64,000 nt of DNA from Roseomonas genomospecies 6. GTDB taxonomy: Bacteria; Pseudomonadota; Alphaproteobacteria; Azospirillales; Azospirillaceae. Shown piece after piece: positions 9,287-18,457 of this stretch; position 1 is the stretch's first letter, and the number at the start of each line of letters is the position of its first letter. The stretch covers positions 310,001 through 374,000 of the forward strand of contig NZ_QOKW01000001.1 of NCBI RefSeq assembly GCF_008365375.1. The letters are read 5' to 3'. The notes under the pieces are model-generated. The model worked only from the letters and a program-made list of their open reading frames with translations. It made no database searches and was not told the origin of the DNA. A program made the translations under genes and the position numbers.

Positions 9287-10210
9287 ATGGCGGCCTTCGC
9301 CGGCGCGTTGGCGCCGATCTTCCTGCTGATCCTGTTCGGACAGGGTCTGCGGCGCGGCGGTCTGGTCGCCGATCCGCTCTGGGCGGGCATCGACCGGATG
9401 ACCTATTTCCTGTTCTTTCCCTGCCTGATCGTGAACGAACTGGCCCGCGCCGATCTGGGACGCATCGCCGCTCTGCCGATGGGCGCGGCGATGGCCGCCG
9501 GGGTCCTCGCCGCGGCGGTCCTGATCCTGGGCCTGCGCCGCCCCATCGGGCTGGATGGACCGGCCTTCAGTTCCGTCTTCCAGGGGGTGATGCGCCCCAA
9601 CACCTATGTCGGCCTGGCAGCCGCCAGCGCCCTCTACGGCGCGGAGGGGCTGACCATGACCGCCGTGGGGATCGCCGTGGTGGTGCCGCTGGTCAACCTG
9701 CTCTGCGTCCCGGCCATGGTGCGCTACGGACGCGGCGCCGGAAGCACCGGTGCCGGTGCCGGCGCGATGGTTGGCGGGATCGTCCGCAACCCGATCATCG
9801 TCGCCGTCGCCCTGGGAGCGGCGATGAACGCGGGTGGGCTGGGGCAGGTTCCCGTGCTGGGCGACATCGTCGCCATCCTGGCGCGGGCCGCCCTGCCGAT
9901 GGGTCTGCTGTCGGTGGGCGCCGGGCTCGACATCGGGGCGGCGCGCGGGGCCGGGTTGGGGGTGGCCCTGTCCGCCGCCTTCAAGCTGCTGCTGGTCCCC
10001 GGCCTGACCGCCGCGGCGGGGCTGGCTCTGGGGCTCGGCGGGCCGATGCTGACCGTGGCGGTCCTGTTCAACGCCCTGCCCTGCTCCGCCAGTTCCTACG
10101 CGCTGGCCCGCCAGATGGGGGGCGACCACGGGCTGATGGCCGGGATCATCACGGTGCAGACCCTGCTGTCCGCGCTGACGCTTCCCCTCGTCCTGGCGCT
10201 GGCGGGATAG
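9287..10210 (+). CDS. AEC family (auxin efflux carrier-like) transporter
   Basis: A 307-residue integral membrane protein of the auxin efflux carrier-like (AEC/BART) superfamily. The sequence is almost entirely hydrophobic, with about ten predicted membrane helices in two repeats, and contains the family-like segments FQGVMRPNTYVGLAAA and ALPMGLLSVGAGLDI. The substrate is probably a small organic acid or similar anion, but this is not readable from sequence. It begins 10 bases after ruvX, so it is probably co-transcribed with it. A convergent GFA-family gene ends 6 bases after it. Confidence 0.87.
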   Translation: MAAFAGALAPIFLLILFGQGLRRGGLVADPLWAGIDRMTYFLFFPCLIVNELARADLGRIAALPMGAAMAAGVLAAAVLILGLRRPIGLDGPAFSSVFQGVMRPNTYVGLAAASALYGAEGLTMTAVGIAVVVPLVNLLCVPAMVRYGRGAGSTGAGAGAMVGGIVRNPIIVAVALGAAMNAGGLGQVPVLGDIVAILARAALPMGLLSVGAGLDIGAARGAGLGVALSAAFKLLLVPGLTAAAGLALGLGGPMLTVAVLFNALPCSASSYALARQMGGDHGLMAGIITVQTLLSALTLPLVLALAG

Positions 10211-10216
10211 GCGTGG

Positions 10217-10633
10217 TCAGGGCGGTTCCGGAGCGCCCTGGGGGAACGCCTCCAACCCGTCATCGATGACGTAATAGTCCGCCTTGTCCGCCACATGAAT
10301 GTGCCGCAGCGTGGCGAGGCCGGTCGGCTGGTCGAGACTGCCGGCGGCGATGTCCAGCGCGTCGGCCTCGTCACCCTTCCAGAACAGCGACGAGCCGCAG
10401 CGCGAACAGAACCCCCGCCGGGCCTTGGCCGAGGAGCGGTACCAGGACAGCGCTCCCTCCGGATCGGACACCGCCGCCGTGCCGTCGGGCACGGTGATGT
10501 AGGCGCCGAAATGGCCGTGGAAGCGGCGGCATTGGCCGCAGTGGCAATTCACCACCCCCATGGGCCGCTCGGCCGCCTCGTACCGCACGGCGCCGCACAG
10601 GCAACCGCCCTTCAGAATTCCGCCGTCGCTCAT
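10217..10633 (-). CDS. GFA family zinc protein (glutathione-dependent formaldehyde-activating-like)
   Basis: A 138-residue protein with the GFA/CENP-V fold, a beta domain holding two zinc ions. The ligands are in three clusters: GGCLCGAVRY (about residues 9-18), NCHCGQCRRFHG (about 29-40) and FCSRCGSSLFW (about 74-84). Some members bind glutathione-formaldehyde adducts, but most have no proven reaction, so function is left open. The length is normal. It is convergent with the AEC transporter and 36 bases from the DUF1127 gene on the same strand. Confidence 0.88.
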   Translation of the reverse strand: MSDGGILKGGCLCGAVRYEAAERPMGVVNCHCGQCRRFHGHFGAYITVPDGTAAVSDPEGALSWYRSSAKARRGFCSRCGSSLFWKGDEADALDIAAGSLDQPTGLATLRHIHVADKADYYVIDDGLEAFPQGAPEPP

Positions 10634-10669
10634 TGGTCCGCTCCCGTCCGTTTCGCCGCCAGGGTTCGG

Positions 10670-10927
10670 TCAGCCCCTCCAGAAGGGCTTGTCGGCCTCG
10701 TTCACCGCGTCGGCGCGGGACAGGCCGATATCCTGCAACAGATGATCGGGCAAAGCCTCCAACGCGCGCCGCTGGCGCCGCCGCTCGTTCCAGGTCGCCA
10801 CCATATCGAACAGGGCGACCAGCGCGCCACCCATCCCATGACTGGCGATCCCTTGGCCGGACCGCGCGTGCAGGTCCGTACCGGTGTTCATGCTGCCGTT
10901 CATGCCGCTATTCATGCTCCGGGCCAT
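10670..10927 (-). CDS. DUF1127 (YjiS-like) small protein
   Basis: An 85-residue protein with a C-terminal DUF1127 domain: WNERRRQRRALEALPDHLLQDIGLSRAD, the arginine-rich helix followed by the invariant L-DIG-SR. DUF1127 proteins have been linked to RNA turnover and to phosphate or carbon responses in some alphaproteobacteria. The N-terminal 35 residues are low-complexity (MNSGMNGSMNTG). The gene is divergent from a GcvA-like LysR regulator with a LysR-type inverted repeat between them, so it is a candidate target of that regulator. Confidence 0.85.
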   Translation of the reverse strand: MARSMNSGMNGSMNTGTDLHARSGQGIASHGMGGALVALFDMVATWNERRRQRRALEALPDHLLQDIGLSRADAVNEADKPFWRG

Positions 10928-11050
10928 GACTGCGTCTCCTCTTGTTTCCGGTTGCCGCCGGGGCCTGTCGCCCGACGTTCCGAACTGTGTTCCGTGGCTG
11001 GAGGATGGGCCACCCGGTCCTTGCGCACAAACGACGCTTTCTCATAGTTT

Positions 11051-11069
11051 GGATTAGGAAAACTAATCC
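11051..11069. promoter_or_regulatory. LysR-type T-N11-A box
   Basis: A perfect inverted repeat, GGATTAG-GAAAA-CTAATCC, whose core ATTAG-N5-CTAAT matches the T-N11-A layout bound by LysR regulators. It sits 25 bases before the TTG start of the LysR gene and about 124 bases before the divergent DUF1127 gene, the usual place for autoregulation plus control of a divergent target. Confidence 0.65.
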
Positions 11070-11094
11070 GAAGACCGTTTCCCGGAGGCTTCGC

Positions 11095-12060
11095 TTGTCC
11101 CGCCGCCTGCCGCCGCTGAACGCCCTGCGCGCCTTCGAATCCGCCGCCCGCCACCTGTCCTTCACCAGGGCGGCGGAGGAGCTTCACGTCACCCAGGCCG
11201 CCGTCAGCCACCAGATCAAGGGGTTGGAGGAATGGCTGGGCATGCCGCTGTTCCGCCGGATGAACCGCGCGCTGATCCTGACCGAGACCGGGCAAGCCTA
11301 TCTGCCGCCGGTGCGCGACGCCCTCGACACGCTGTCACACGCGACGGAGCGTCTGTTCCGCATGGACGGGTCCGGCACGCTGACCATCTCCACCATGCCC
11401 AGCTTCGCCGCGAAGTGGCTGGTCATGCGGCTGGGCCGCTTCCAATCCCGCCATCCGGAGTTGGAGGTGCGTCTGCACACCACCCCGCAGCTCGTGGATT
11501 TCACGCAGCAGGACGTGGACATCGGCATCCGCTTCGGCGCCGGCAACTGGCCCGGCCTGCGCTGCGAGCGGCTGATGACCGAAGACATCTACCCGGTGTG
11601 CAGCCCCTCCCTCCTGAACGGTCCCCGCCCCTTGCTCCGCCCGGAGGATCTGCGCCACCACACGCTGCTCCACGACGACTATTTCATCACCTGGGGCACC
11701 TGGGGCGAGGCCGCGGGCGTCGAGGGGCTGGACCATGCCCGCGGCCCGCGCTTCGACGATTCGGCGCTGCTGCTCCAGGTCGCGGCGGAGGGCGGCGGCG
11801 TGGCTCTGGCGCGCGGCGTGCTGGTGGCGGACGACGTCGCCTCCGGGCGGCTGGTGCGGCTGTTCGACGTCCATCTGCCCGGCAACTACGCCTATTACGT
11901 CGCCGCCCCGCCCCATTACTTCTCGCGCCCGAAGGTGAAGGCGTTCCGCGACTGGCTGTTCGAGGAGGCCGCCGCCGATCCGGCAGCCGGCCACAGCCGG
12001 GCCTTGTCCGTGGCCGAGTCCGTCACAACCTCTTCCCCAGACGCCCGCCCAGACACATGA
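11095..12060 (+). CDS. LysR family regulator, GcvA/TrpI-like
   Basis: A 321-residue LysR-type transcription factor. The N-terminal winged helix-turn-helix is RLPPLNALRAFESAARH followed by SFTRAAEELHVTQAAVSHQI, the signature of the GcvA/AmpR/TrpI branch. The effector-binding domain has the branch-typical segments PELEVRLHTTPQLVDF and DVDIGIRFGAGNWPGL. The start is taken as TTG at 11095 because GGAGG lies seven bases upstream and the protein then begins LSRRLPPLNALRAF, as in the family. Upstream in-frame codons would read through the operator. A DUF6152 gene follows 18 bases downstream. The effector is unknown. Confidence 0.88.
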   Translation: MSRRLPPLNALRAFESAARHLSFTRAAEELHVTQAAVSHQIKGLEEWLGMPLFRRMNRALILTETGQAYLPPVRDALDTLSHATERLFRMDGSGTLTISTMPSFAAKWLVMRLGRFQSRHPELEVRLHTTPQLVDFTQQDVDIGIRFGAGNWPGLRCERLMTEDIYPVCSPSLLNGPRPLLRPEDLRHHTLLHDDYFITWGTWGEAAGVEGLDHARGPRFDDSALLLQVAAEGGGVALARGVLVADDVASGRLVRLFDVHLPGNYAYYVAAPPHYFSRPKVKAFRDWLFEEAAADPAAGHSRALSVAESVTTSSPDARPDT

Positions 12061-12078
12061 ACGGGGAAAGGTTGCGCC

Positions 12079-12435
12079 ATGATCACCGCACGCCCATTCG
12101 CCCTCGCCGCCCTTTTCTCCGCGACCTTCGCCCTGCCCGCCGCCGCTCACCACGGTTGGGGCGGCTATGACTCCGGGCAGGTGCTGACTCTGACCGGGAC
12201 CGTGCAGCAGATCGCCTCAGACAACCCGCACGCCATGCTGAACCTTCAGGCCGACGGCAAGGTCTGGCACGTCGTGCTCGCCCCGCCCAGCCGCATGAAC
12301 GCGCGCGGCCTGCCCGCCGACACGATCAAGGCCGGCCAGACGGTGACGGTGGTCGGCTATCCTGCCAAGGCGGACCCGACGGAGATGCGGGCGGAGCGGA
12401 TCACCGCCGCTGACAAGACCATCGAGCTGCGCTGA
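12079..12435 (+). CDS. Exported DUF6152-family protein
   Basis: A 118-residue protein with a clear Sec signal peptide (ITARPFALAALFSATFALPAAAH, cleavage after AAA) and a mature part matching DUF6152: HHGWGGYD at the mature N-terminus, then LTGTVQQIASDNPHAMLNL, VVLAPPSRMNARGL and the ending DKTIELR. The fold is probably a small beta-barrel (OB-like) in the periplasm, and the function is unknown. The paired histidines at the mature N-terminus could bind metal, which is inference. It is followed 13 bases later by a four-helix membrane protein, a common pairing for this family. Confidence 0.8.
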   Translation: MITARPFALAALFSATFALPAAAHHGWGGYDSGQVLTLTGTVQQIASDNPHAMLNLQADGKVWHVVLAPPSRMNARGLPADTIKAGQTVTVVGYPAKADPTEMRAERITAADKTIELR

Positions 12436-12448
12436 CGGCCCCCGTTTC

Positions 12449-12955
12449 ATGGACCACGATCTCGGCCCAACCGGCCCCGGCTGGCTCGTCGCGCTGGAAA
12501 CGTCCGGGCTCGGCGAGTCGCTGCGCCAGTCGCTGTGGCTCTACCCGCTGGTCGAGATCGCGCACATCCTCGGATTCGCGCTTCTGGTCGGGTCGATCCT
12601 GGCCTTCGACCTGCGGCTGATGGGGGTGCGGGCGCCGCTGCTGCCGGCGGACGCGCTGTCGCGGCTGCTCCTGCCGGTCGCGGTCGCCGGATTCGCGCTG
12701 GCGATCCCCACCGGAGTCCTCCTCTTCATCACGGAAGCGACGGCGCTGGCCCGCAACCCGGCCTTCCTGGCGAAGCTGGGCCTGATCGGGCTGGCCTTGC
12801 TGAACATCCTGGCCTTCCACGGCCTCGCCGGACGGCGGATGGCGGACTGGAGCCTGTCGGACCGGCCACCGGCGGGCGCCCGTTTCGCGGGCGCGGCCTC
12901 GCTCGCGCTGTGGGTCGCGGTTCTGGCCTGCGGGCGGCTCATCGCCTACGTGTGA
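12449..12955 (+). CDS. DUF6644-like inner membrane protein
   Basis: A 168-residue membrane protein with about four hydrophobic helices (about residues 32-54, 70-95, 105-125 and 145-166). The first contains WLYPLVEIAHILGFALLVG, with a histidine that could ligate metal or haem. I place it in the DUF6644 group mainly by this helix and by its position directly after a DUF6152 gene. The two are likely co-expressed and may form an exported protein/membrane protein pair. The reaction is unknown. Confidence 0.7.
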   Translation: MDHDLGPTGPGWLVALETSGLGESLRQSLWLYPLVEIAHILGFALLVGSILAFDLRLMGVRAPLLPADALSRLLLPVAVAGFALAIPTGVLLFITEATALARNPAFLAKLGLIGLALLNILAFHGLAGRRMADWSLSDRPPAGARFAGAASLALWVAVLACGRLIAYV

Positions 12956-13011
12956 TGAAAGCCATAGGGCGCGCTTGCGGGCGTTTCGCGCCGCTCCTAT
13001 AGTCCCGGCCC

Positions 13012-13974
13012 ATGACCGGATCGCCCCATTCCACGACGGTTTTCCCGCACCGCCACCTCCTTGGCATCGAGGGGCTGACGGCTGGCGAGATCACCACCAT
13101 CCTCGACCTCGCCGACGGCTATGTCGAGCAGAACCGCCAGCCTTCGAAGAAGTCGTCGCTCCTCGACGGGCGGACGCTCGTCAACCTCTTCTTCGAGAAC
13201 TCGACCCGCACCCGCACCAGCTTCGAGCTGGCCGGCAAGCGGCTCGGCGCCGACGTCATCAACATGTCGTCGGACGGCAGCTCGGTGAAGAAGGGCGAGA
13301 CGCTGATCGACACGGCGATGACGCTGAACGCCATGCACCTCGACGCGCTGGTCGTCCGCCACGCCGATTCGGGGGCGGTGAAGCTGCTGGCCGACAAGGT
13401 CAACTGCTCGGTCATCAACGCGGGCGACGGCCACCACGAGCACCCGACGCAGGGTCTTCTTGACGCGCTGGCCATCCGCCGCCGGCTGGGAAGCCTGGAC
13501 GGGCTGATCGTCGCGATCTGCGGCGACATCCTGCACAGCCGCGTCGCGCGCTCCAACATCCATCTGCTGAACGCCATGGGCGCCCGCGTCCGCGTCGTCG
13601 CGCCGCCGACCCTGATCCCGTCGCAGATCGACCGTCTGGGGGTGGAGATCCACCACTCCATGGCGACCGGCCTGAAGGACGCCGACGTGGTGATGATGCT
13701 GCGCCTCCAGACGGAGCGGATGAGCGGCCAGTACATCCCCTCGACCCGCGAATACTTCTACTTCTACGGCCTCGACTACGAGAAGCTGTCGGTGGCGAAG
13801 CCGCACGCGGTGGTGATGCACCCCGGCCCGATGAACCGCGGCGTCGAGATCGATTCGGAGGTCGCCGACGACCTCAAGCGCTCCATGATCCTCGATCAGG
13901 TGGAACTGGGCGTGGCCGTCCGCATGGCCGTTCTTGATCTTCTCACCCGCGAACGCCGGGGTTCCAATGTCTAA
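13012..13974 (+). CDS. pyrB: Aspartate carbamoyltransferase catalytic subunit
   Basis: PyrB joins carbamoyl phosphate and aspartate to carbamoyl aspartate, the second step of pyrimidine synthesis. The 320 residues are full length. The carbamoyl phosphate site is seen as [13 protein letters not shown], and the other expected blocks are [24 protein letters not shown] and [12 protein letters not shown]. The ATG at 13012 gives the usual N-terminus. The gene overlaps the following pyrC-like gene by eight bases, so the two are translationally coupled, as in the Pseudomonas PyrB-PyrC' pair where the partner is structural. No pyrI regulatory subunit gene is nearby. Confidence 0.96.
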   Translation: MTGSPHSTTVFPHRHLLGIEGLTAGEITTILDLADGYVEQNRQPSKKSSLLDGRTLVNLFFENSTRTRTSFELAGKRLGADVINMSSDGSSVKKGETLIDTAMTLNAMHLDALVVRHADSGAVKLLADKVNCSVINAGDGHHEHPTQGLLDALAIRRRLGSLDGLIVAICGDILHSRVARSNIHLLNAMGARVRVVAPPTLIPSQIDRLGVEIHHSMATGLKDADVVMMLRLQTERMSGQYIPSTREYFYFYGLDYEKLSVAKPHAVVMHPGPMNRGVEIDSEVADDLKRSMILDQVELGVAVRMAVLDLLTRERRGSNV

Positions 13975-15262
13975 TCGCGTCGCCTACCGCAACGCCCGCC
14001 TGCTCGACCCCGCCAGCGGCCTGGACCAGCGGGGCGACCTGCTGACCGAAGGCGCGAAGATCGCCGATTTCGGCCCCTCCCTATTCAGCGACGGCGTGCC
14101 GGAAGGGATCGAGGTGGTGGACCTCCAGGGCCAATGCCTCGCCCCCGGCCTCGTCGACATGCGCGTCCTGATCGGCGAGCCGGGCGAGGAGGAAAAGGAC
14201 ACCATAAAGAGCGCGTCCCGCGCCGCGGTGGCCGGCGGCATCACCGCCGTGGTCCTTCTGCCCAACACCGACCCGGTGACGGACGAGGTGGCGAGTCTGG
14301 AGTTCATCGCCCGCCGTGCGCGCGAGGTGCGTCTGGTCAAGGTCTTCGCCTACGCCGCCGCCACCCGCGGGACGGACGGCAACGAGATCACCGAGATGGG
14401 CCTGCTGTCCCGCGCCGGTGCCGTGGCCTTCACCGACGGCACCAAGGCCATCGCCAGCGCCAAGGCGATGCGCCGCGCGCTCAGCTACGCCCGCACCTTC
14501 GACAAGCTGATCGTGCAGCATCCGGAGGAGCCGAGCCTCGCCAGCGGCGGCATGATGAATTCGGGCGAGCGGGCCACCCGCCTCGGCCTCGTCGGCATCC
14601 CGCGGGAGGCCGAGATCATCATGATCGAACGCGACCTGCGCCTGCTGGAACTGTCCGGCGGTCGCCTGCACTTCGCCCACATCTCCACGGGCGAGTCGGT
14701 GGACCTGATCCGCCGCGCCAAGGCGCGCGGGCTGAAGGTCACCTGCGACACCGCCCCGCACTACTTCGCCCTGACCGAGACGGACGTCGGCGACTACCGC
14801 ACCTTCGCCAAGGTCTCCCCGCCGCTGCGCGGCGAGATGGACCGGCGCGCCATCGTGGAAGGTCTGGCCGACGGCACCATCGACGCCATCGCCTCCGACC
14901 ACACGCCGCAGGACCAGGACCAGAAGCGCCTGCCCTTCGCCCAGGCCGCCTGCGGCGTGATCGGGCTGGAGACGCTGTTCCCCCTGACGCTGGAGCTGGT
15001 GCACAAGGGCGCCATGCCGCTGCTGAAGGCGCTGGCCTGCGTGACCGTGAAGCCGGCGGAGATCCTGGGCTTGCCGCTGGGCCGCATCGCCAAGGGGGCG
15101 CCCGCCGACCTCATCGCCTTCGATCTGGAGGTGCCGTGGAAGGTGGATGTCGCGGCCTTCAAGTCGAAGTCGAAGAACAGCCCCTTCGAGGACCGCCCCG
15201 TCCAGGGCCGCCCGCTGCGCACCGTGGTGGACGGGCGCACCGTCTGGCAGTTCGAGGGCTGA
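13967..15262 (+). CDS. pyrC: Dihydroorotase-like protein, probably non-catalytic (PyrC')
   Basis: A 431-residue amidohydrolase-fold protein of the dihydroorotase family. Dihydroorotase closes carbamoyl aspartate to dihydroorotate using two zinc ions. The canonical metal motif DxHVHLREPG reads [10 protein letters not shown] at residues 64-73, so both histidines and the substrate-binding arginine are replaced. The later [11 protein letters not shown] keeps one histidine where active enzymes usually have a pair, and [10 protein letters not shown] keeps the aspartate. The rest of the fold is intact and full length. I infer a structural partner of PyrB, as known for Pseudomonas PyrC', with the active dihydroorotase encoded elsewhere. 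The start is ATG 13967, inside pyrB. Confidence 0.85.
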   Translation: MSNRVAYRNARLLDPASGLDQRGDLLTEGAKIADFGPSLFSDGVPEGIEVVDLQGQCLAPGLVDMRVLIGEPGEEEKDTIKSASRAAVAGGITAVVLLPNTDPVTDEVASLEFIARRAREVRLVKVFAYAAATRGTDGNEITEMGLLSRAGAVAFTDGTKAIASAKAMRRALSYARTFDKLIVQHPEEPSLASGGMMNSGERATRLGLVGIPREAEIIMIERDLRLLELSGGRLHFAHISTGESVDLIRRAKARGLKVTCDTAPHYFALTETDVGDYRTFAKVSPPLRGEMDRRAIVEGLADGTIDAIASDHTPQDQDQKRLPFAQAACGVIGLETLFPLTLELVHKGAMPLLKALACVTVKPAEILGLPLGRIAKGAPADLIAFDLEVPWKVDVAAFKSKSKNSPFEDRPVQGRPLRTVVDGRTVWQFEG

Positions 15263-15266
15263 CGCG

Positions 15267-15860
15267 GTGACTCTTCTCGTCTCGGCGCTGCTCGGCTATC
15301 TGCTGGGCTCGATCCCCTTCGGGCTGGTGCTGACCCGGCTGGCCGGTCTGGGCGACATCCGCCAGATCGGGTCCGGCAACATCGGCGCCACCAACGTGCT
15401 GCGCACCGGCAACAAGCCGCTGGCCGCCGCCACCCTGATCCTGGACAGCGGCAAGGGCGCCATCGCCGCCCTGTTGGCCCAGGCCTGGGCGGGGCCGGAA
15501 GCGGCGGTCCTCGCCGCGGGCGGCGCCATGCTGGGCCACAGCTTCCCGGTCTGGCTGGGCTTCAAGGGCGGCAAGGGCGTCGCGACCGCGCTCGGCGTCC
15601 TGCTTGCCGTGTCCTGGCCGGTCGGCGTGATCGCCTGCGCGACGTGGCTGGCGACGGCCTTCCTGTTCAAGATTTCGTCGTTGTCCGCCCTGACCGCCCT
15701 GGGCCTCAGCCCGGTCTTCGGCTGGTTCTTCGGCGGGCCGCTGGTGGCGGGGCTCTGCCTGTTCATCGCCGGGCTGGTCTACATCCGCCACGCCGCGAAC
15801 ATCAGACGCCTGCTGAAGGGCGAGGAGCCAAAGATCGGCGCCGGCAAGAAGAAGGCCTGA
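15267..15860 (+). CDS. plsY: Acyl phosphate:glycerol-3-phosphate acyltransferase
   Basis: PlsY transfers an acyl group from acyl-phosphate to glycerol-3-phosphate, the first step of phospholipid synthesis, in the inner membrane. The 197 residues have about five membrane helices and the conserved cytoplasmic loops [21 protein letters not shown] and [18 protein letters not shown]. The start is the GTG at 15267, five bases after the pyrC' stop, giving the family N-terminus [19 protein letters not shown]; the longer open frame upstream would read through pyrC'. The tail is basic (GAGKKKA). It is co-transcribed with pyrB-pyrC', a common alphaproteobacterial order. Confidence 0.95.
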   Translation: MTLLVSALLGYLLGSIPFGLVLTRLAGLGDIRQIGSGNIGATNVLRTGNKPLAAATLILDSGKGAIAALLAQAWAGPEAAVLAAGGAMLGHSFPVWLGFKGGKGVATALGVLLAVSWPVGVIACATWLATAFLFKISSLSALTALGLSPVFGWFFGGPLVAGLCLFIAGLVYIRHAANIRRLLKGEEPKIGAGKKKA

Positions 15861-15885
15861 AGAACCGGCGCTTTTCCCCCTCCCC

Positions 15886-16269
15886 TCAAGCCTGCGGAAA
15901 CACCTCTTCCATCGCCGTCAGCAACTCCCCGGCCAGGACGGGTTTCTTCAGGATCACCAGCGGTCCACGGCCCCCATCCTGCAACCCGAACCGTCCCTCC
16001 GCGGGCGGGGAGGCGGACAGCACGACGATGGGCAGATCGGGCCAGTCGAGGCGCAGGCGACGGATCATCTGCTCGCCGCCCAGCCGGGGCATCACCAGAT
16101 CGGTGACGACGGCGTCGAAGGAACCTTCGGCCAGGGCGCTCAGCCCGGCCTCCCCGTCCGTCACGGTGGTGACCGTGCAGCGGGCCATTTCCAGCATGCG
16201 GGCCATCGCCATCGCGGTCAGCGAATCATCCTCCACGAGAAGGATCTTGAGCGGCCTCGCGAAACGCAC
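15886..16269 (-). CDS. Single-domain response regulator
   Basis: A 127-residue stand-alone receiver domain. The acidic pair DD (residues 14-15 in LLVEDDS), the phosphoacceptor Asp57 (AVVTDLVMPRLGG), the VVLSAS switch serine and the ILKKP lysine are all present, so it should be phosphorylated. There is no output domain, so it acts by protein contact or as a phosphate shuttle. The GTG at 16269 is taken as start because GGAGG lies six bases upstream. A longer frame upstream has no ribosome site. It lies just downstream of the helicase start-to-stop unit's 3' end and is convergent with plsY. The cognate kinase is not adjacent. Confidence 0.88.
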   Translation of the reverse strand: MRFARPLKILLVEDDSLTAMAMARMLEMARCTVTTVTDGEAGLSALAEGSFDAVVTDLVMPRLGGEQMIRRLRLDWPDLPIVVLSASPPAEGRFGLQDGGRGPLVILKKPVLAGELLTAMEEVFPQA

Positions 16270-16359
16270 CGGGAACCTCCACAGGCAGCGGACGGGCCGC
16301 CACTCTCCACGAATGCAGGCCTCTTCGCTGCTGCAAAAAAGTGTGACGGACAACCTTAT

Positions 16360-18252
16360 CTAGGACGCCGGCTTCACCGTGCCAGGGGGCTGCCCTCGAC
16401 GTTCCGGCTTTGAGAAGGCGGTGACCGAGCCCGCGCCGCGCGCCTTGCGGCGGCTGGACCAGCGATATTGCGGGTCGTCGGCGATCAGGTGCAGATGATC
16501 GGAGATGCGGTTGCGCTCCAGCCAGCCGATGGCGGACTCCAGTTCCGACAGGGTCATCTCCGACCGCGCCTTGTTCATGCAGCGCTTCAGCACGGCGTTG
16601 TAGGTGTGGTAGCTGACCGGCCCTTCGGCGACGAGGTTGTTGTCCTGGTCCTCGATCACCTGGGCGGCCACGATCTGGCCGATGCGCTGGCGAAGATGGT
16701 GCTCCACCACGCTGGGGGTGCGGGGTGCGCGCTCCGCCGGCTGTCCAGCCGTCTCGCGGGACGGAGTCTCGCGGGCCGATGGCGGGCTGCCGAAGTCCGG
16801 GCCGGGGGCCACGACGGCGAAGCGCAGGGCCGTCGCGTTGGATTCCAGCGGGATGATCTCCGGTTCCGCTTCCACCGTCCGGTCGAAGGGCAGTTCGTGC
16901 TGGCGTCGGGCCTTCACCATCGCCCGCGTGCCCTGCTGGGTCTCCACCATCTGGCGGAAGCGTTCGAACAGCGCGTCGGACGGGTGGTAGATCAGCGCCC
17001 GCTGCTGTTCGTAGGCGCCGGCATGCGGGTCCACGCGGGTGGCCCGCGCGATGGCCTGCTCCAGCCAGGGGCGGGAGCGGATGTGCGTGAGGCAGGCGAC
17101 GTGCGAGATGGCCGGCGCGTCCAGCCCCTCATAGGCCATGGCGACGGACACCAGCACGGCGGGCTCCGGGCGCAGGCGGAAGGCGGCCACCACCTCCTGC
17201 GCGTCGCGCCGTTCGGAAATGGCGATCTGCGCCATGCGCGCCGCCTGCGCGCCGGGCATCCAGCCGCGCAGCGTGTCCAGATAGTTGCGCGCCGTTTCCT
17301 GGTCCGGAGCGATCACCAGAAGCTTGCCCAGCCCGGCGCCGTCATGCCCCGCGCCATCCGGACCGTTCCCCGCCGCCCGCCGCTTCGCCCGGTGCTCGCG
17401 GCAGGAGCGGTAGGCCTCGCGCAGCATGGCCTGGGCGAAGCCGGTGCGCAGCGCCGTGAACAGGGCGTCGCGCGTGTTCTCCCCGGCGCGGGACAGCGCC
17501 TCGACGCTGCGCGTCGTCCGCTCCGCGTCCAGCCATGTGGCGGAGCCGTCCATCGCGCCGAAGGTCACCGGCAGGATGGCCTTCTCGGCCAGGGCCTGCC
17601 GGCGGGAATAACCGACGATGGCCCAGCCCGGCGCCTTGAAGTCGATCTCCCGCACCCGCCGGGTGCCTTGCGGGGCGCGGTAGGGCAGCCACAGGATGGG
17701 ACGCCCGTCCGCCCGCTCCAGCGTGCCGCTCATCAGCAGCCGGACGGCGGCGCATTCCATGAGCGGCAGGATGGACCGGCTCCAGGCGGTTTCGTCCGAC
17801 GCCGCCGTGACGGTGCCGGTGTCGGACACGGCGGGCAGATGGTGCAGTTCGTCCACCGCCAGCAGATAGCGGTGGCGCCGGAACTCCTGGAGATGCAGGT
17901 CGGGAGCCGCCGCGACGGCCTGATAGGTGGTGACGTAGCCCTGAAGCCCGCGGCAGGGATCGCGCCCGTTCTCCGCCGCCCGCAGCGCGATGCCGTGCCC
18001 CAGAACTTCCCGCCAGCGCGGATCGGCGAAGGCCTCCTCCGCCTGCCGGCGCAGGCTGTCGCGCGGCACGATCCAGCAGATGCGGTCGATCAGCCCGGCG
18101 CGCATCAGCGCCGCCCCCATGATGACCGGTAGCAGCGACTTCCCCCCGCCCGGCGTCACCGCGGCCAGAACGTCCCGGACGTCCGTCTGCCGTTGCGCGA
18201 TGGCCCCGGCGATGCCGGCGACCATGGTCTGGTGTCTCCTCAACGGTGGCAT
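16360..18252 (-). CDS. DEAD/DEAH-box (superfamily 2) helicase
   Basis: A 630-residue SF2 helicase. Motif I is VTPGGGKSLLP (about residues 32-42), motif II is DELHHLP (about 137-143), motif III is LMSGTLERADG, and the C-terminal RecA-like domain has VSVAMAYEGLDAPAISHVACL and motif VI QAIARATRVDP. A long C-terminal extension (about residues 445-630) of unknown fold follows, with a helical section near MTLSELESAIGWLERN. ATG 18252 is preferred over an upstream in-frame TTG because GGGAGG precedes it and it puts RRHQ close to the N-terminus. This type of helicase is frequent in genomic islands, but no other island gene is present here. The substrate is unknown. Confidence 0.82.
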   Translation of the reverse strand: MPPLRRHQTMVAGIAGAIAQRQTDVRDVLAAVTPGGGKSLLPVIMGAALMRAGLIDRICWIVPRDSLRRQAEEAFADPRWREVLGHGIALRAAENGRDPCRGLQGYVTTYQAVAAAPDLHLQEFRRHRYLLAVDELHHLPAVSDTGTVTAASDETAWSRSILPLMECAAVRLLMSGTLERADGRPILWLPYRAPQGTRRVREIDFKAPGWAIVGYSRRQALAEKAILPVTFGAMDGSATWLDAERTTRSVEALSRAGENTRDALFTALRTGFAQAMLREAYRSCREHRAKRRAAGNGPDGAGHDGAGLGKLLVIAPDQETARNYLDTLRGWMPGAQAARMAQIAISERRDAQEVVAAFRLRPEPAVLVSVAMAYEGLDAPAISHVACLTHIRSRPWLEQAIARATRVDPHAGAYEQQRALIYHPSDALFERFRQMVETQQGTRAMVKARRQHELPFDRTVEAEPEIIPLESNATALRFAVVAPGPDFGSPPSARETPSRETAGQPAERAPRTPSVVEHHLRQRIGQIVAAQVIEDQDNNLVAEGPVSYHTYNAVLKRCMNKARSEMTLSELESAIGWLERNRISDHLHLIADDPQYRWSSRRKARGAGSVTAFSKPERRGQPPGTVKPAS

Positions 18253-18457
18253 GCCGGCCTGTCGCCCCTCCCCGATGGTTTCCGCGCTACGGACGGGCAA
18301 GCCTAAGGTGCGGGGAGTCGCCGGGTCACGGATTCAATCGGAGGTAGACGACTCTCGAAAGAGGGGGGCATTCGCCAAAGGAGTCCGGCGGGAGCCCGGA
18401 GGAAAACCGCCCGTAGCGCTTCCGTCTGGGCGCGGGCGTGGCTTCGTGGTACACGAA

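Noticed and set aside
16360..18252. Helicase gene as a remnant of a prophage or genomic island
   Set aside because: There is no integrase, direct repeat, phage gene or composition shift around it, so it is left as a chromosomal helicase.
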